A stretch of DNA of 64,000 nucleotides from Saccharicrinis aurantiacus (GTDB lineage: Bacteria > Bacteroidota > Bacteroidia > Bacteroidales > Marinilabiliaceae): assembly GCF_001660705.2 (NCBI RefSeq), contig NZ_LYBV02000036.1, positions 105,011-169,010 on the forward strand, in the 5' to 3' direction. Below the pieces are notes generated by a model that saw only the letters and a list, made by a program, of their open reading frames with translations, was not told the DNA's origin and did no database searches. The translations under genes were made by a program, and so were the position numbers. Below are positions 62,999-64,000 of this stretch, in pieces (position 1 is the stretch's first letter; each line of letters starts with the position of its first letter).

Positions 62999-64000
62999 AT
63001 GATCAACAGAATAATAGCATTCTCCATCGAGAATAAATTTATTGTGCTGCTTTTTACTATGGCTTTATGCATATGGGGTATATTTGCCATGAAAAATCTT
63101 TCGATTGATGCAGTACCAGATATCACCAATAACCAAGTACAAGTAGTAACCGTTTCACCATCATTAGCTCCCGAAGAGGTAGAGCAATTCATTACTTTTC
63201 CGGTGGAAATGGCCATGGCCAACATTCAGGGAGTTGATAATATTAGATCCATATCTCGTTATGGATTATCGGTGGTAACCATCGTTTTTGATGAGACTTT
63301 TCCTCTTTTGGATGCACGTCAGTTGGTTAGCGAAATGCTTATAACAGCTTCTGACGAGATACCTGCCGAATATGGAACACCCGAGCTAATGCCAATCACA
63401 ACAGGCTTGGGCGAAATCTATCAGTATACACTTGAGGTAGAGGAAGAATTTAAAGACCAATATACTATCACAGAATTACGTACTATTCACGATTGGATAG
63501 TGAAACGACAATTATCCGGTATTAAAGGAATTGTTGAAATAAGCGGTTTTGGAGGCTATTTAAAACAGTATCAGGTGGCCATAGATCCATCGCGATTAAA
63601 CCAATTTAATATTACCATTGAGGATATTATAAAGGCTCTCGAAAATAACAACCAAAACACAGGTAGTGGTTATGTCGAAAAGGGGGATCGTGCTTCCTAC
63701 ATTAGAGCAGAAGGTTTGTTAAGAAGCCTTGAAGATATTGAAGGTATTGTGGTAAGTACCCCTAATAATATTCCGATTTTAATGCGTGATGTAGCTAAAG
63801 TTAACTTCGGAAGCCCAGTGCGTTATGGAGCAATGACAAAGGATGGTAAAGGAGAAACAGTAGGAGGGATCACCCTAATGTTAAAAGGAGCCAATGCCAA
63901 TAAGGTTATCGATAATGTAAAACAGCGTATCGTAAAAGTAAACAATTCCTTACCCGAGGGAGTAGTTATAAAACCCTACTTAGATAGATCAGATTTAGTG
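62999..64000 (+). CDS. CzcA/CusA-family heavy-metal RND efflux pump, 3' end missing
   Basis: Translation from ATG 62999 runs open to the right edge (334 codons of an expected 1030 or more, or about 1440 if fused to an outer-membrane factor as in some Bacteroidota). The N terminus INRIIAFSIENKFIVLLFTM, IDAVPDITNNQVQVVTVSPS, EEVEQFITFPVE and ELMPITTGLGEIYQYTL are hallmarks of the heavy-metal (HME) branch of RND pumps. It exports Cu/Ag or Zn/Co/Cd from periplasm or cytosol by proton antiport; the ion cannot be told from this part. The His-rich gene upstream supports metal handling. Confidence 0.95.
   Translation, partial: MINRIIAFSIENKFIVLLFTMALCIWGIFAMKNLSIDAVPDITNNQVQVVTVSPSLAPEEVEQFITFPVEMAMANIQGVDNIRSISRYGLSVVTIVFDETFPLLDARQLVSEMLITASDEIPAEYGTPELMPITTGLGEIYQYTLEVEEEFKDQYTITELRTIHDWIVKRQLSGIKGIVEISGFGGYLKQYQVAIDPSRLNQFNITIEDIIKALENNNQNTGSGYVEKGDRASYIRAEGLLRSLEDIEGIVVSTPNNIPILMRDVAKVNFGSPVRYGAMTKDGKGETVGGITLMLKGANANKVIDNVKQRIVKVNNSLPEGVVIKPYLDRSDLV

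Noticed and set aside
1..64000. tRNA or rRNA genes
   Set aside because: No sequence with the T-loop and acceptor pattern of a tRNA or with rRNA-like conservation was noticed by eye; a covariance search could still find one.

Overview
The window reads as chromosomal DNA of a marine Bacteroidota bacterium, probably close to the Marinilabiliales; the order is an inference from gene content. Support comes from AT-rich DNA, promoters of the TTG/TAnnTTTG type with few Shine-Dalgarno sites, many signal-peptide lipoproteins, a type IX secretion sorting domain, GH16 enzymes and a sulfatase for red-algal galactans, NfeD-like/flotillin and PorT-type barrel proteins. No tRNA, rRNA, CRISPR array, transposase or integrase gene was recognised.

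Layout. 1-4.1 kb: the end of a molybdenum hydroxylase large subunit with its XdhC and MocA-type maturation genes. 4.3-5.6 kb: a leftward pair of unrecognised genes. 5.7-5.9 kb: a 21-bp-period repeat array. 5.9-10.2 kb: peroxide defence (oxyR divergent from ahpC, then ahpF), with about 0.9 kb of dispersed repeats between ahpC and ahpF. 10.3-13.4 kb: BASS-family transporter, GNAT enzyme, chemotaxis receptor. 14-17 kb: secreted sulfatase and T9SS-exported GH16 enzyme. 17.4-19 kb: acyl-CoA dehydrogenase. 19-26.7 kb: PagL-like and barrel proteins, then a complete tripartite RND efflux operon. 26.8-30.3 kb: queC-queE-queF-panE. 30.6-35.2 kb: DnaJ-like, esterase, DUF5684, NfeD-like and flotillin. 35.5-40 kb: a second GH16 enzyme, an eight-fold LTxxQ repeat protein, a barrel protein, a DHFR-like enzyme and DUF302. 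40.5-44.5 kb: iorAB, a duplicated-domain protein and a MEKHLA protein. 44.7-46.1 kb: secreted hydrolase. 46.3-53.2 kb: histidine utilisation (hutH-hutU-hutI, then hutG) with a divergent LysR regulator.

The accessory part is 53.3-62.3 kb. It starts with an outer-membrane protein gene whose 3' part has been replaced by a second 21-bp-period array. Next come five single-gene units, all rightward, separated by 100-190 bp long imperfect hairpins; three of the separators are clearly related in sequence. In three units the first bases of the unit are the reverse complement of the bases at its own far end, next to the hairpin, and these terminal sequences differ from unit to unit. This is the logic of integron gene cassettes and their attC sites, but I see no integrase here and the sites do not strictly match the attC core consensus. 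I consider this the most interesting system in the window. A lipocalin-like lipoprotein, a short MutS-like ATPase and an S41 peptidase follow.

The window ends with a His-rich small protein and the first third of a CzcA-type metal efflux pump, cut by the right edge.
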